Shown piece by piece: positions 11,987-24,331 of a stretch of 64,000 nucleotides of DNA. The DNA is from Saccharina japonica (lineage: Eukaryota; Sar; Phaeophyceae; Laminariales; Laminariaceae): the NCBI GenBank assembly GCA_008828725.1, contig MEHQ01002784.1:62001-126000 (forward strand). Reading direction: 5' to 3'. Each line of letters starts with the position of its first letter. Positions within the stretch are counted from its first letter, which is position 1. A program made the translations under genes and the position numbers. The notes beneath the pieces were generated by a model that was not told the DNA's origin, searched no databases, and saw nothing but the letters and a program-made list of their open reading frames with translations.

Positions 11987-12175
11987 TTAATTTTGTTGCA
12001 GCCCAATGGCAACTATTCTGCTTTCCTGCATGTAGGTTGCCAGCCTGGTCTGTATGCGCATAGTCGAACACGCTCCACACTGAACCGACGCATCAGTTTT
12101 TTGTTTGCTCATAATATTGTGTTCTGACTTTGGTGCGTGTTGTTCTAGCTCTTCAATAGAGAACCCGCGTTTAAT
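11987..12175 (-). CDS. Possible last exon of the NLR gene (weak)
   Basis: An acceptor-like TACTGCAG ends at 12176. The 62 codons that follow keep phase 0 with exon 2 and end in TAA at 11989-11987. The peptide starts IKRGFSIEELEQHAP. Splicing logic fits, but the peptide does not resemble the continuation expected for an NB-ARC protein. It may be a cryptic exon or chance. Confidence 0.25.
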   Translation of the reverse strand: MKRGFSIEELEQHAPKSEHNIMSKQKTDASVQCGACSTMRIQTRLATYMQESRIVAIGLQQN

Positions 12176-12291
12176 CTGCAGTAAACCAACACATTATCTG
12201 TAGAGTAAATGTAGGGATAAATTGTATACCCGCCATATAAGGGCCCAATCGTCGGTACACCGTCGCCCAAGAACCAATATGTCACACTCAC

Positions 12292-14150
12292 CTCGACTTC
12301 CCAGAGATTCTGCAGCATATCCTCGGGAGCGACAGCTCCATTGGGCAGCACGGCCATTCTCAGAAACAGTTGCTGCCTGCTCGTTCCTAGCTCGTCAAAG
12401 CTCGTATCCAGCACGCGGTGAACTGATGCTCTGGTCCCTCCTTTTTCCAAAATCATATCCCCTCTGTTCTCGAGGTCGTTGTGGAGTTGTTTCCATTCTT
12501 GCGCTGAAGAACCGCGCCCTTTTACTCCGGGCATGGAACCGGCGATATCCAGCGCTAAGGGTAAAAGCCCGCAATCTCGGCCCACCTGCAAGAGAGCAGG
12601 GCAAGGCCAGAGCTGGTCGGAGTTCGACCTGACTTGGGGTTGTCTTTAATAAAAAAGACTACGAAGGAAGCAGTACATCTTCCTATTATGTTTTCATTGG
12701 GCCGCAGCCACTGACACAGAGTGTGAAGAGCAGCAATGCATCCGAGTCCTCACAGACAGTTAGATAGGTTGTAGACAAGCTCCAAATCAATTGTCGTGCT
12801 GGCGTATCACCGCAACTTTACCGTGATACTAGCCCTGGCGGCGCGTGGAGTTACACGAGGCGAACCTTGGAACGCGTGGTGGTTCCTTAACCGTCGTGAG
12901 ATGGTACACCACGTTCTGTCACCTTCACTACACACAGAGGACATCGAAGTCTGCAACAGTCGGTTGCCAGGCAACCCCCCCCCGTAGCTGCATGTATATT
13001 TTTTATACTCTGCCACATACAATTTACCATACTAGATGAACCTCACCTGCTTTATGGCTGACTCAACATCCGCCCCGGGTGACCCCACACTCCCACTGGC
13101 TCGCCTCAGCAGCATCACCGCCTCTTCTTCCGTCATGTCTCCTACGTTGGTACGTGTTCCTCCTGGAACTGTGACCACTGACTCGTCGCGTGTGGTCACA
13201 AGCAGGACGAGCCCCGTGGACAGAACTGTGTCCACAACTTCCGGCTCCCACACGTCGTCCAGCACGACGAGGCGAGGAAAACTGTGTGTTGCGACTGCAG
13301 TCAAGTGTTGAATGGCCGCGGCTAAGCTGTTGAATCCATCTGATGGTAGCCCATAGGGTGTGTTCGTGGGTGCGGCTCCCACCTCCCTTGCTAGCCCCTG
13401 AAAGAGAGCATGGAGCTGATCCTTACCGCCTTGACCCACCCGAATCCAGAAAATACCTTGTCGAAAGTGCTTCCGGACATCCTCGTGTCTGACAACAGAC
13501 GACGCTAGAACTGTCTTGCCCCCTCCACCCATGCCGAGGAGCATATGGGGGGAGCTGCCAGTAGCACAAGTCGTGAGAGCGTCCACAACTTCCTCCACCA
13601 AGCACGTTCGCTCCACGTGGCTATCTGGCAGGGAGAGTGCTCCTACAGGGACAGCAGCCATGGGCTCCATCTTAGGCGGTAAGCCCTCTCGTTGCACTCG
13701 TCGTACATCCAACGTGGTGAGCGCCCCGATGTCGACCCAAATCTTGCGGAGTTTGGTTTCGAAGTCGGCAATTTCGGCGTTGTCCTTCCGATGGAAGAGG
13801 AGCGCTACACCCTTTCGTCTCGTGGTCAATGTCTTCGCACGCGTTGCCAGGCGGTTTACCGTGGATTCGAACTCCTGAAGACATTGATGTACTGGTATGT
13901 CAGACAGAGTGCCCCTTGTCTTGCCGAGCTTGACGAAGACACCGATGATAAATGCACACCAGGAAATCAATTCCCGAAGCTTCTCCTGCGCCCTGGCCGC
14001 TCCTCCAGCAGCTTCGATCAGAGCTTTGAATGCCTGACAAACGGGCGTGAGGGGGCCCACGCTCGCAGTGTCGAGCACACCTACCGCCGAGGACGCCATC
14101 CACTCTAGTGCGTCTTTGGCGGCATATGGACAGTTTTTCCGGTCATCCAT
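12292..14150 (-). CDS. NB-ARC (NLR-type) receptor, two joined exons, 3' end not found
   Basis: Likely intracellular STAND ATPase of the NLR class, which uses nucleotide binding as a switch in pathogen or danger sensing. Exon 1 runs from the first in-frame ATG (14150) to 13047 (368 codons). Exon 2 spans 12585-12292 (98 codons). The donor CAG|GTGAGG, the acceptor TTGCAG|GTGG and matching phase 0 join them across a 461-base intron. Domains: residues 1-150 are helical with no known motif; the P-loop GMGGGGKT is at 206-213; Walker B LVVLDDVW at 294-301; LLVTTRD at 316-322; and the GLPL-type motif (CGLLPLAL) lies just after the splice. Exon 2 ends at NLWEVE with a perfect donor GAG|GTGAGT. The MHD motif and the C-terminal repeats are missing. 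An in-frame continuation using an acceptor at 12176 gives 62 more residues (12175-11987), but these do not look like a winged helix. The gene may be truncated. It resembles NB-ARC genes of brown algae. Confidence 0.85.
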
Positions 14151-14354
14151 GGTGTCGGATCCGATTAGCAGCAACGCGGGCCAAGGTTTCTTCGCTGAGA
14201 GGTTTCGCGCGATCTCCGCAAGCTTCTGCGGCACCAGGAGACACGGAAAACGGCAGCGTGGGAAATGGGGAGCCGGCGTACTTGTCAACAGCACGGCCAC
14301 CGCACCGGTGGCAGCAGTTGTAGCATGTTCAGCAGCGGCTGAAGCGGCATTCAA

Positions 14355-15184
14355 CTGATGAGGGTACCTCGAGCTAACCGCGTTGACGAATTCAAAGCGG
14401 ACGGGGGGAAGGGGGGGGTAGGTACCTAGCTAATCACATGAATACCTCCGTTGTGGTGGGTTCCGCGAGTCCTCCTGCTCGCATACTCCTCCCGCTGGAC
14501 GGTGCGTGGGTCGCCATCTTCTTGTTAGATGTACCGACGGGCCACCTAGTGCACGCATATTCGAGAAATGCAGAAAATCGATGTCACGAGCAAAGCGATC
14601 AAGACAAGAAACGACAAGCGTTAGTTGCTCACATTTCAGGCAAAGCATGCTTCCATCATAACTTGAGAACGCTTTATCGTTGACACATAAGGGGCCGAAC
14701 ATAACAAATGATTTAAACATTTGCACGAAAAGCTAACGTTCGCCTTCCAGAAAGCGAGATATGCCTGGTAGGGCTGAACGGAATGGAACGAGATTTATCA
14801 CGAGGGTTCCTTCAGTGAAAAGGTAAAAACTTGGGGTGAGTTCATGCACAAGGCTGGGCATCGCCGGCCATATCAGTAAGAATGGAGACCTTCTGCACAT
14901 GGTCCCTCAAAAAACCATGCATGTTGGTTCTTATGTCATGTCCACCATCCTCTACCGAGGCCGTATTTATGCCCGTTTGATCGAGCCGCTCCATCCATCC
15001 AAACCAAACAAAACAGAGTGTCAAACGGGTTCCTTATTTTTCTCAAGTCACTGTTGGACACATGAAACAGAATTAACGGAATCTTGAAACAGAAGAAATG
15101 GAATATGTTCGTTCTCGTAACCAATCAGAGCAATCCCACGGTAGGGGTACCACTTTTTGACTCAAATATTTTCTGACAGGTTGA
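14355..15184. other. Gene-free stretch upstream of the NLR gene
   Basis: This contains the presumed promoter of the NLR gene. The NLR frame stays open upstream of the ATG as far as about 14354, without another ATG. A G-rich run lies near 14404-14420. I see no clear TATA box. Confidence 0.35.
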
Positions 15185-15375
15185 GCCCCTCATGTGAGTA
15201 AGCACCATATACTACTATTATTATTGTACTGGTATGTTTGTTTTCTGACGACCGCATTAGACGATTTGGTCGGGTTGTGCGAACGAATGATTCCAAAGTC
15301 ATGTTTCGGGTGAGATATTGAGCTCCTCATATGAGGAGCTCAGAAAATTCTGCTGCACCCCTAACGTGGGATGAG
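15185..15375 (+). repeat. Diverged repeat Q, copy 1
   Basis: The segment around GTGAGATATTGAGCTCCTC and GAGCTCAGAAAATTC is similar to 58900-59090 (GTGAGGTATGACGCTCC, then GAAGCTCAGAAAATAC). The ends are not defined. Confidence 0.5.
15319..15342. repeat. Perfect 24-base palindrome
   Basis: TGAGCTCCTCAT is followed directly by its own reverse complement, with no spacer. The matching position in the second copy of repeat Q is not palindromic, so the symmetry is particular to this locus. Confidence 0.95.
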
Positions 15376-18300
15376 TCATCAGTAGCAATCTTTGTGGCAT
15401 AAACACAGCCCATTCAGGTCGTTAGAAGGCCCTTCAAAAGGGGTCAAGTCATGCCCTCAAGGTCTACTATTTTCCCGTATCTTCAAGGCGATTCGATAAC
15501 CATCCACAACATCTACACCAGGTACCTGGCACGTGGCTCACATGATTGATACTGTTGAAGACAACGTTCCATTGTTGTTCTAAGACAGCCCTGGGATCGC
15601 GACAAATAAAAGCGGTATGCGTCAGCGCAGACACGTTGAAAAAGTACGAGGGGCTTCGAACAACCTGGCGCTCAGATACCTCAAGGCAGCGATGTCAAAC
15701 AGGAGTTGAATATACCAAAGCTTCTTGATTTATTTACCCTGGATGGCCGGGTTGAACCATCACGGGCCTCTCAGGCCTTCCCACGTTGACACCGCCTCCT
15801 TCAAGTTCTTGCCCGATCTTTCCAGACTGTATTCGTCTCCAACAAGTCTTGTTTGGCGAAAACCGTTTTCGTTTTTCTATTTTGGGTTCGCGCGTATACC
15901 CAAAGCACGGAGACGCGGGCGAGCGCGGCGGCATCGCGGGTATGGGAGGCTGCTGGCCAGTAAAGGGAGGGTCGGAAAGACCACGGTCGTCGTGTTTTCG
16001 TGGCTAGCCCTGGCGTGTCCATCGAGACGCAAGAAAAGCATGAAGGGGGTTTGTCTGGCCTGCTGGCGCAGCTGCTCGAATCAATCCAGTATGTCGGAAT
16101 CTAAAAGGTCGTTTCAATCTTAAAAAATAGCATTCAGCGGTGATTATTAATCGAACACATATTATTTACAGAGGAAGTGCTACCGAGTTTGAACACCATC
16201 ATGGTCGAGCGGTCAAACAAGGTCCATGGTAAGCACCAGACTTCACGCAAGGCGGCCCACGGGGCTCATTGGGGGAGAGAGGGAGTAGAGCTCGACCCGG
16301 ACCGAATCGATGGCGAAGTGGTCGCAAGGGCCAGGGAGCGTTGAGGCTGAAAACAAACTGACTATAACCTGAGAGATGGTCCAACTCTTGTTATTGAGAG
16401 GCGCAATCATCACAGATCCGACGGCCCGACGGCGTTTTGTTTTTCATATCCATTTTTCGTGTTCACATGATATTTGTTTGTTTTCGAAAGTTTTGGTATT
16501 TTTCGTGTTTCGTTTTTGCCGTTTTGTTCGAGTACGAGTGTGTACGTCTTGTTCAGGTTTGTGTATTTTGTGTATTCATACTTCTCCAGTAGAAGATCGT
16601 GCTGTGCTATGCGATCTTTGTGGTACATACCAGGTACGAAATACCACACGTATAATCACAAAGAAAAACACAAAACATTTCCAGAGGACATCAAAGCGCC
16701 TCGCTGTGTACCGTTGTACTGTGCTTTCTCTTTCGAACATACAGCTTTGTTGTCCAGCAGCATGGGGCTCTTGGCATTTGCATGTCATGTCGCCTGTTTC
16801 CTCTGCCGTCTGTGACATTTTTCCACAGTAAGTTGTGCACTTGATGGGCGAGCGAGGCAGTCGAACCCGCCCGTTACGCGAAGTGCATTGTACATGTAGG
16901 GGGTATACCTACGAAGGTAGGATTCTCATATGCGTCTCGTCAAAGCACTGGCGTTCCGAGTGCTCTGCGCGCTTCGGGACCGTTTCCTTGGCGCGAGGTG
17001 GACCTTATCTTGTTATTATTTCACTATATCACCCGACTGCCCAGACCCCACCCGGGGCTGGCGTGCCCGTCGGCCTGCTCGAGGGCTTGTGTGGCCGGCG
17101 TCCGCGCAGACCTATGCCAAACGGGCTAAACGTTGGCATGTATGCCCGCTTACTACTATTGTTTCACAGTACGAATAGTTATCATCTATTATTATCAAAT
17201 GGCAGTTAAAACTACACGTGTCACGCTTCGCCGAGCGACATACACAAACACAACTTCACCTCGTCGACACGGGAGAGCATGTCGCAGCCACGAGATTTGG
17301 CAGGCGCAGGCGGGACGGGCGAGGTGAGGCCCATAACTTGGGGGGCTTCGGGTGTCGCATTTCGACGTGCCACGATGGTTGAGGCAGACTAGCTGATAAA
17401 ACGTGGTTCTAAACGAGTTGGCTCGGAAATATCTCAATTTCGCCCAAACGAATAAGCTTTGTATGCTAAAAGGATATAGCCTATCTCTTACAAGTATTTC
17501 GACCATTTGGTGTACGGTATGACCTAGTGACGCAACAGGCGCAGCGGGCTCGCTGTTTGCTACGCGCGCAACACGAAGGGCCTCCGCGAAGCAGAGCGGG
17601 AGGTATACTTGACGTCGGTCCTATTATATTATACGTTTTAGAGTTTCTGTAATCGAAATAACGCAGCACGTTTTACAACGCCCAGGTGACAAAGCCCGAC
17701 CCGAGTAAACCAGAGCGAAGGCTTGCGTCGGCGAGTGCGCGGCGCCCCAATAATATGTTTGCTTCTGGCGGGGAAAGCTAGCAAGCTAGCGCTCTCAGCG
17801 TATCTTGGGCGGAACAGCAACTGTAATCGTGTATTCGAATTCACGTATCCTCTTGTTGTTTCGTCGACCACTCGGTTCTTCGGCCGGTTTGAGGCATCGA
17901 GCTGGTTGAAAAGTTGGGGTTGCGACCACCCTTATGGTTTTCGAGGGACCACAATTACGGTAGGCTATACAGTGGTCCGTAGGCATGGGCGTGGCTGTTG
18001 TCCCGGTGGCTTCGCGTTTTGGTTCACCAGTTATCGCCTCGGTCGTGATCATCGATGCGGTTTATAAATGCGCGGGGTTGTACCAGGGGCGTTGATCCAC
18101 CGTGGAAGTGCGCCTCAAGTCAGGTCAAGGTATGATTTCGATTCTATCCAACAAACCGTCCTGAACCTTCTTTATTTGTTCGTCCAGTTCAAATTGGATA
18201 CACCCCAAACTCTTAATATTTGGTGGTGTTACGTGATTAGGCCAACGAACAGCCAATTTGGTTGCCCTTCATTTCAAAACGCATGTGTTTATATTCACTA

Positions 18301-20490
18301 AATAGGGGCCCCAACAGCGTACCAAGGCGCTACTAAGTATCGAGCAGGAGAGTTCGCACCCGCCACCATTGTTTGGACATTGACCAACTGCAGGATTCGG
18401 TGCGTATTAATTCTGGTATTTGTGAAGGCCGTGAAAACTCGGGAAACAGTTTTCATGGAGTCATTTTAATCGCATACGAATCTCGAGAGAAGCGAGTTAA
18501 TATGTCAGCGGCCGATGTCAGCAGCACGTGCGCGATGGAGCAGGAGCATCGACAGGTACTTTGTCCAATTAGCCATGACTCATCTGTCGAACACGCTCGC
18601 ATAAATACCAACCGGACGCAACGGAGCCGTGCAGCCTCCACGGTAGGGGCGTGATGCAAGCGGTGGACTTATTGCAGCAGGTCTCGCAGCACACACAAGC
18701 TCAAGGCGTGTGCCTGGCGACTTTCGAGTAGCGGGAGCAGCAGCAGCGGCAGCCGCTGTAGAAACACCGCCAACATCAGCATCGCCAGCAGCACAGCACC
18801 AGCAGAACCAACCAAAAAGCGTCTAGCGCAACACTAGCAGAACCCATATCCGCACCATGCGCAGCTCCAGAAGCAGACTCTAGTCCATCTTAAACACCGG
18901 AAACTTCGACTTCTACCCCGGAAGTGCCATTGCGCCGGGCCAGCTGTCGCGCAACGCATATAATACCTGTTTTGCAGATCATCGCCCAGCCTGTTTGCCG
19001 AAGTCACCACAAGGCGGAAGCTAACGTTCTCGGGTGAGGAAGGCGTAGCGAGTTTGTTCAACTTCGGGGGGGGAGGGGGGGGAACACCGTTACCTCGGCC
19101 CTCACGGCGGTAACGCTTACGAACATAGTTCGCATGGTGGCCAATCCGACTTACATGGCAAGTATGTCGCTAGTGTCGCTATCGCTCTCGAACATCGATG
19201 TGATGGTATTCGGACCAACCCTATGACCCGGGATGGACCCGATTCCCACGCCACTGAGGGAAGACTTCCGGCATGTCTATCAGGGCATTGGTCATGGCAT
19301 TGGGCTACGTACGGCACAGAAACCGTGTGCGACAGTTTACGTTGGGGAGGGAGGGGGCTGCTGGCAAAGTTACCGTGCGATCTAGCGGCACCTGAAGGAT
19401 ATAACCCCTATAAGGTCGCAGTCCCGATGCGGCGACAAAACCACTTGGAAGTACACTGGAACATTTGTTTTGTACAGCGCAGTACTATTAGTACCGTGTC
19501 AACCGACTATAACGCTGCGAGATCGACCGTCCCAAACCAATCATGATGATGGAAAACGCATCAATCCCGCGCTATCAACGCAGGGTTCCTCGGTGAGCTC
19601 GGGGGCGCCATAAGCGCCGCGGTATCAGCACGCATTCTTGGCGCCGATCAAAAGGTCGGGTCAACCCAAGAGGTCTCCGCGTTGCGAGCAACAATTCTGC
19701 CTGGTGCATCGCAGTTATACTCATAACTTCACCGGGTGGTTGTAGGGCGGCTTCTTGGCCACGCAGCAGATGTATGGGGGCAAGATGGGGGCAGCCAAGA
19801 CGAACCCGGCGGGTATCGCTAAATCGCAGAGTCTGTAGAACTGAACGATTAAGCCGCGTTCTTTCATCAATACGGGATACTCACTCGAAACAAAAGGCCT
19901 ACTGACAAAGCTCTGAAAACCGACGAAGAAGGGATTCGCTACTCAAGGACCTACGGCATCGGGACCTATGCGTATGGCAATACCGATCCCAGGTTTTCAA
20001 CGCAATATAGAAAGCCCAACCATATGCGAGTTTCGTGAGGATTTATTTGGGACTGGCGATGGTAATTGACCGGGCAGTCTCGCCGCTGCCAGACTATATG
20101 AGATCATGCGGCGGCCACGTGACGAGACGTGCCAAGCGGTTGCGCGCGCGAGACAGAGAGGGACCCCTGTTGCAGCTCGGACACTCGGACTATCGCCACC
20201 GCAGAGGGCGGCCCACCACCCTCCTGGTGTGGCGGTATGTCCCCCCTGTAGTATGTGCCTAGTTGCGTTTGCGGGAACCTGCGGTATGTGCCTATGTCTG
20301 GGCTGAAAGACAGGGCCGGCGCAGGATGTTGTATCCCTACGTGTACCATCATCTGCCCAGAGCTCAGAGCCCAGAGCCCGGAGGTACAGGTGCCGAGACC
20401 GTGCGTGTAGACAGACCACCACAACACCAGCACCAGACTGCAATAACAGCGGCAGTAGCTTCATCTACGTGGATTCAAGCCCCGGCGCGT
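15376..20490. other. Five-kb stretch with no supported gene
   Basis: I found no element ends, no arrays and no convincing protein. Frames of 90-155 residues occur on both strands but lack family motifs and overlap each other. Composition is more even here than elsewhere, so spliced host exons could be present without being recognisable by eye. Confidence 0.35.
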
Positions 20491-21088
20491 AAATCCGTAC
20501 TTGCAATAGGCAGGATCTGTGTCTTCAGATTGCACACACAACTGAAAAGTCTACCCTGTCCGCAAATTCAACATACTTTTGGTATTCATATTAACGCCCC
20601 AACCGTCCTTAATGTTTCGGACAGAGGGATATCCAGCCGTACCACTTTGTCCGGAAATGCGAAAAACAATTTATGGTGCTCGTAGTAATAACCATACTCT
20701 CCTTACATTAACCGGTATATATGTGCAGCAGCAAGCAAATCCCGTACCTGCAGTACTAGTAGGCAGGCCGTGTTTTTCTTCAGATTGCACACACAACAGA
20801 AAATGCCACCCTTTCCGGAAATGTACGATACTTTTGATACTCATGGTGATGCCCCAACAGTCTTCATTGTTTCGGACAGAGGGGTATCTTGCCCTACCAC
20901 TGTCCGGAATTATATAAACTTATGGTGCTCGTATTAATAAGCATACGTCCCTTGCATGTTATTATATTTTACGTGCAGCCGAATGTAAATCCCGTACTTG
21001 CTTGCAATACGAGTAATAGGCAGGGCGTCGTTTTCTTCAGATTGGAAACACGACAGAAAATGTCAAACCTGTCCGGAAATCAAGAGCA
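20491..21088 (+). repeat. Tandem repeat of about 250 bases, three copies
   Basis: Copies start near 20491, 20736 and 20988 at AAATCC(C)GTACTTGC. Each carries the core CCCCAACMGTC followed by TTCGGACAGAGG. The third copy is cut at about 21082 by an insertion of about 1.46 kb (element V and a SINE) and resumes near 22550. Confidence 0.82.
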
Positions 21089-22207
21089 GCGGCCAAAGTT
21101 GGGTATACCCGATGGGTTTGTGGACAAAACAGGGTACCTTCGTATTTTAGTGACCGCAACGACCCCGGTGCGCCATCTCATAGTCCAGCGCCGGCTACGA
21201 CGCTGGCGACAGTCCCACCGGGTATACCCGCTGTTGGCTACTTAACCCCCAAGAGGTACCCGATTATTACATTATTACACCCACCTACCCGAAAATGGCC
21301 GGGCTGTTCGACCACAACGGCCCAACGGCCCACCACGCACCAGCCGACGCACCAGCCAAGTTCCCCCAAGTTCTGACGTGTTACCGACGGAACCCTCTGC
21401 TTGATAGATATCCCTCCCAACTAAAAGCCACCTAACCACCGCACAGCAGTCGTGGGTGGTTCACATCAGCAAGGGTTGGTTCACAGCGCTCTCTCTCCCT
21501 CTACTAAAGAAAAACCACGTCTTCAAGCCCCAGAAGTAGGAGCAGTTGATTCGTTCCCTCTCCCACCCCAAAACCATCGCTCTCTCCCTCCTATCTGAAC
21601 CACAAGCCACCAGCCACCTCCGCACAGCCGTGGTAGCTGATTCACAGCGCCTTCTCTCTCTCCTTCTCCCAACCAAAAACCCCCTCATCATGGCACAGCA
21701 GTAGTAGTACTGTAGTTGGTTCGCTCCCTCTCCCACCCATACACCATCGCTCTCTCTCTCCCTTTACAACTCACAAGCTACCAGACACCTAAGCACAGCA
21801 GTAGTGCTATATAGCTGATTGACAGCGCTCTCTCTCTTTTTCCGAACCAAGGCCATCTCATCAGAGCAAAGCAGTACGTGTACAGTAGTACTGGCCACCT
21901 CACAAGGACCCGGAACACGGCAGAACTTGTTGGAACTCGATACGTCGATACGTCGGCTGGTGCGTGGTGGGCCGTTGGGCCGTTGTGGTCGAACAGCCCG
22001 GCAATTTTCGGGTAGGTGGATCTACGAATCGGGTACCTCTTGGGGGGTGAGCAGCCAAAGGCGGGTATACCCGGTAGGAATGTGGTCAGCGTCGGGTGGT
22101 GGCCGGCGCTTACCAATGAGATTGCGCTCTGGGGTCATTGTGGTCACTAAAATACAATGGTACCCTGTTTTGTCCAAAACCCATCAGGTATACCCGAGTT
22201 TGGTCAC
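21089..22207. mobile_element. Foldback element V, 1.1 kb
   Basis: Two inverted arms of about 300 bases (21089-21390 and 21905-22207) surround a centre of about 500 bases. The termini read GCGGCCAAAGTTGGGTATAC and GTGACCAAACTCGGGTATAC. The subterminal GGGTATACC and the inner GACAAAACAGGGTAC resemble the ends of the W elements, so V is probably a diverged long-TIR relative. The centre has four loose repeats with CTCTCTCCCTC tracts. No target duplication is clear, perhaps because the right end abuts a SINE tail. Confidence 0.72.
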
Positions 22208-22539
22208 TTTTTTTTTGTTTTTGTTTTTTGTCCATCCCATTTATTATCTTCGCACTCCCGTCTTTCTCCCTCCCTAGTCGTAACTCAGATCCGGGGTCAC
22301 AAAGTAGGCTCCTCTCCCTCCTCCCCCACTACGGTTCTTGCTTTTCTTTTTATCGCGAGAAGATTTCAGCACTTTCTTCCCTCGTCAACTCTCGTCGAAT
22401 TTTGCTTACCCACGCTATAATATGCGCTCTCGACAGTCGGTGTCATTTGAGAATAAAAACCTCCATGGGGAGAATCGAACCCTCGACAACCGGCCCAAAA
22501 GGCTTCGTGGCTACCAGTTAGACCACCGGGGCGACCGGC
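22208..22539 (-). mobile_element. tRNA-derived SINE, copy 1 (near full length)
   Basis: Read on the minus strand, the head (22539 to about 22466) is tRNA-like with an A box TGGTCTAACTGG and a B box GGTTCGATTC, the internal RNA polymerase III promoter. A body of about 230 bases follows, then an A-rich tail, seen as a T run at 22208-22216. Relatives lie at 38560-38765 and 51438-52405. The element sits next to foldback V inside the third 250-base repeat. CGGAAAT is found on both sides of the V plus SINE block. Confidence 0.83.
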
Positions 22540-22549
22540 TGCTCGGAAA

Positions 22550-22640
22550 TAAATGTATGATTTGGATGGTCATATGAATACCCCAACAGTCCTTATTGCT
22601 TCGGACAGAGGCGTATCCGGTCGTGCCACTCTGATCGGAA
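22550..22640 (+). repeat. Resumed part of the third 250-base repeat
   Basis: CCCCAACAGTCC followed by CTTCGGACAGAGG matches the core of the copies at 20491-20935. This piece is what was displaced by the V plus SINE insertion. Confidence 0.75.
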
Positions 22641-24331
22641 ACGTAAGAAAGTATTGGTACTCGTAGGTATGTTAGTGTAGTAACCATACGGCCCTTACAG
22701 TTTCTGACAGAGTGGGGTATCGTCGACGTGATAAACTTAAGTACAACTCTAAAACCAAATCAGATGTATTCTCCCCTACAGTAGGAAAACATACCGATAC
22801 TTGAGTGCGCCGTCCACAATGTTCCTCAGGTATGGGATCGGAGGCGACAACTACAGTATTAATAGTAGCTCCGACAAGAACGGCCCTTGAAACAAAGAAC
22901 TGCTGCAGCCTTTAGACGTAAACCGGTTTTATGCGAGTTATGTTATTGTTTTACTCGACCATGGTGTTGCTGCGGACGAAGTTAGTACATATCTACTCTA
23001 CTGCTGTACGCACTGCTGTATGTAGCACATGGTGGGCGGGTGGATCGATTGGGGCACGTGTCGATGGGTTGGTGGATGGGTGGGTGCGTGGGTGAGATAG
23101 TGTGTCGGTTGGAACATGTTAGAGTGTTTTCGTGGGTGGTTGCCCTGTTACTTGATAACCATTTCCTGTCCACTATACCGGCCCCGCTCTGGCATAGTTC
23201 GGCGTGCCCCTAGTAAACTAATAATAGTGCTGGCAGGTGGTGAAAGGAATCAACCGATAAAATAACAGTATAGTTACCCCTGTAAAACCAAGTTGATTTT
23301 GTCGTATAATTGCAGAAATGAATCAACCGATATAATAACCGTACAATTACCCCTGTAAAACCATATAACTGATGACATAGCGCAACGAGCGCTTCTCTGT
23401 GAGAGCTTGCCCAACCAGCGCTTCTCTGTGAGAGCTCATCGAGGAATTTTACACTACTGTAGATTGAATACTGTAGGCAAGTTCTCCGGTCCTTGGACCG
23501 GAGACTCAAGAAACATAATGCCAAAAGTGATGCCCGACTTTCAAGATAATAGGCGTGACAAAAGTGGCCCCAGTTTTTGAGTTATTCAGCGTGACAGAAA
23601 AGTGACGCCCGAAATCACGTTAATAAGCGTGACAGAAAAGTGACCCCTGAGATCATACCACGGGTACCCCCTTGTCCGCTCGATCCCCAAAGACCGTTCT
23701 GGGCGTACATCAGCGGCGTCGCGACAGTTTTTGCGCGCCTCGACAGCCAAGCACACACCATGCGCCTCGGCGGAGTGTCATCAACAGAGGTGGTGTGTGT
23801 GCGACACGCCCAGGACAGCAGCACGAACTGAGCAGATCAGCACGCAAACACGCCGAGCACGGAGTGACCTTTGGGAGTTCTACATCTATGATGAATATTG
23901 TTTGCACAGCGGGAAGGGGGGTTGTGATGATCTGGGAACTGGAAAGGTGCGCGGAGTACATGCAACGCCTCGCCACGTGTATGAGTACATATCACGCCTC
24001 ACTAGACCGTCTCGTCGGCTCGCAACAGCAACGATGGCTCTGAATCGGTACAGCAGCAGCAGCAGCAGCACAACAGCAGTACTGTAGTACAGTACTAAAC
24101 ACCTACTAAGAAACGAGGAATATGGTCCAGGCTAGATTTACATAGTATTTGAGAGGGGTGCCTTCTACACTAATTTCAATTTATCGACTCCCGGATTTCG
24201 TATTTTCCTCAAAATCTCAGCGTGGCTTTCTCTTCAGTCTGTTTCTTATTAGGTGACCTGTACTCTGTACTGCTGTACGTCAAGCTTTCTCATTCGCCTG
24301 TTTCTTGGTAGGTGTCCTATGTACTGCTGTA
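22641..24331. other. Gene-free stretch with several short tandem duplications
   Basis: The contents are: a partial repeat P with TGGG minisatellite (22975-23215); a duplicated block of about 78 bases with AATCAACCGATA and ACCCCTGTAAAACCA (23240-23365); two copies of GCGCTTCTCTGTGAGAGCT (about 23388-23435); and repeated GCGTGACAGAAAAGTGAC (23550-23645). A CAG run lies at 24052-24068. I support no protein here. Confidence 0.55.

Noticed and set aside
13036-14358. Plus-strand open frames across the NLR gene
   Set aside because: They are opposite-strand shadows of the NB-ARC exons, which have motifs and splice signals.
15950-16090. GRVGKTT on the plus strand, suggesting a second NB-ARC fragment
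   Set aside because: The P-loop spacing is wrong, there is no Walker B downstream, and two frames look equally plausible. Probably chance or too decayed to name.
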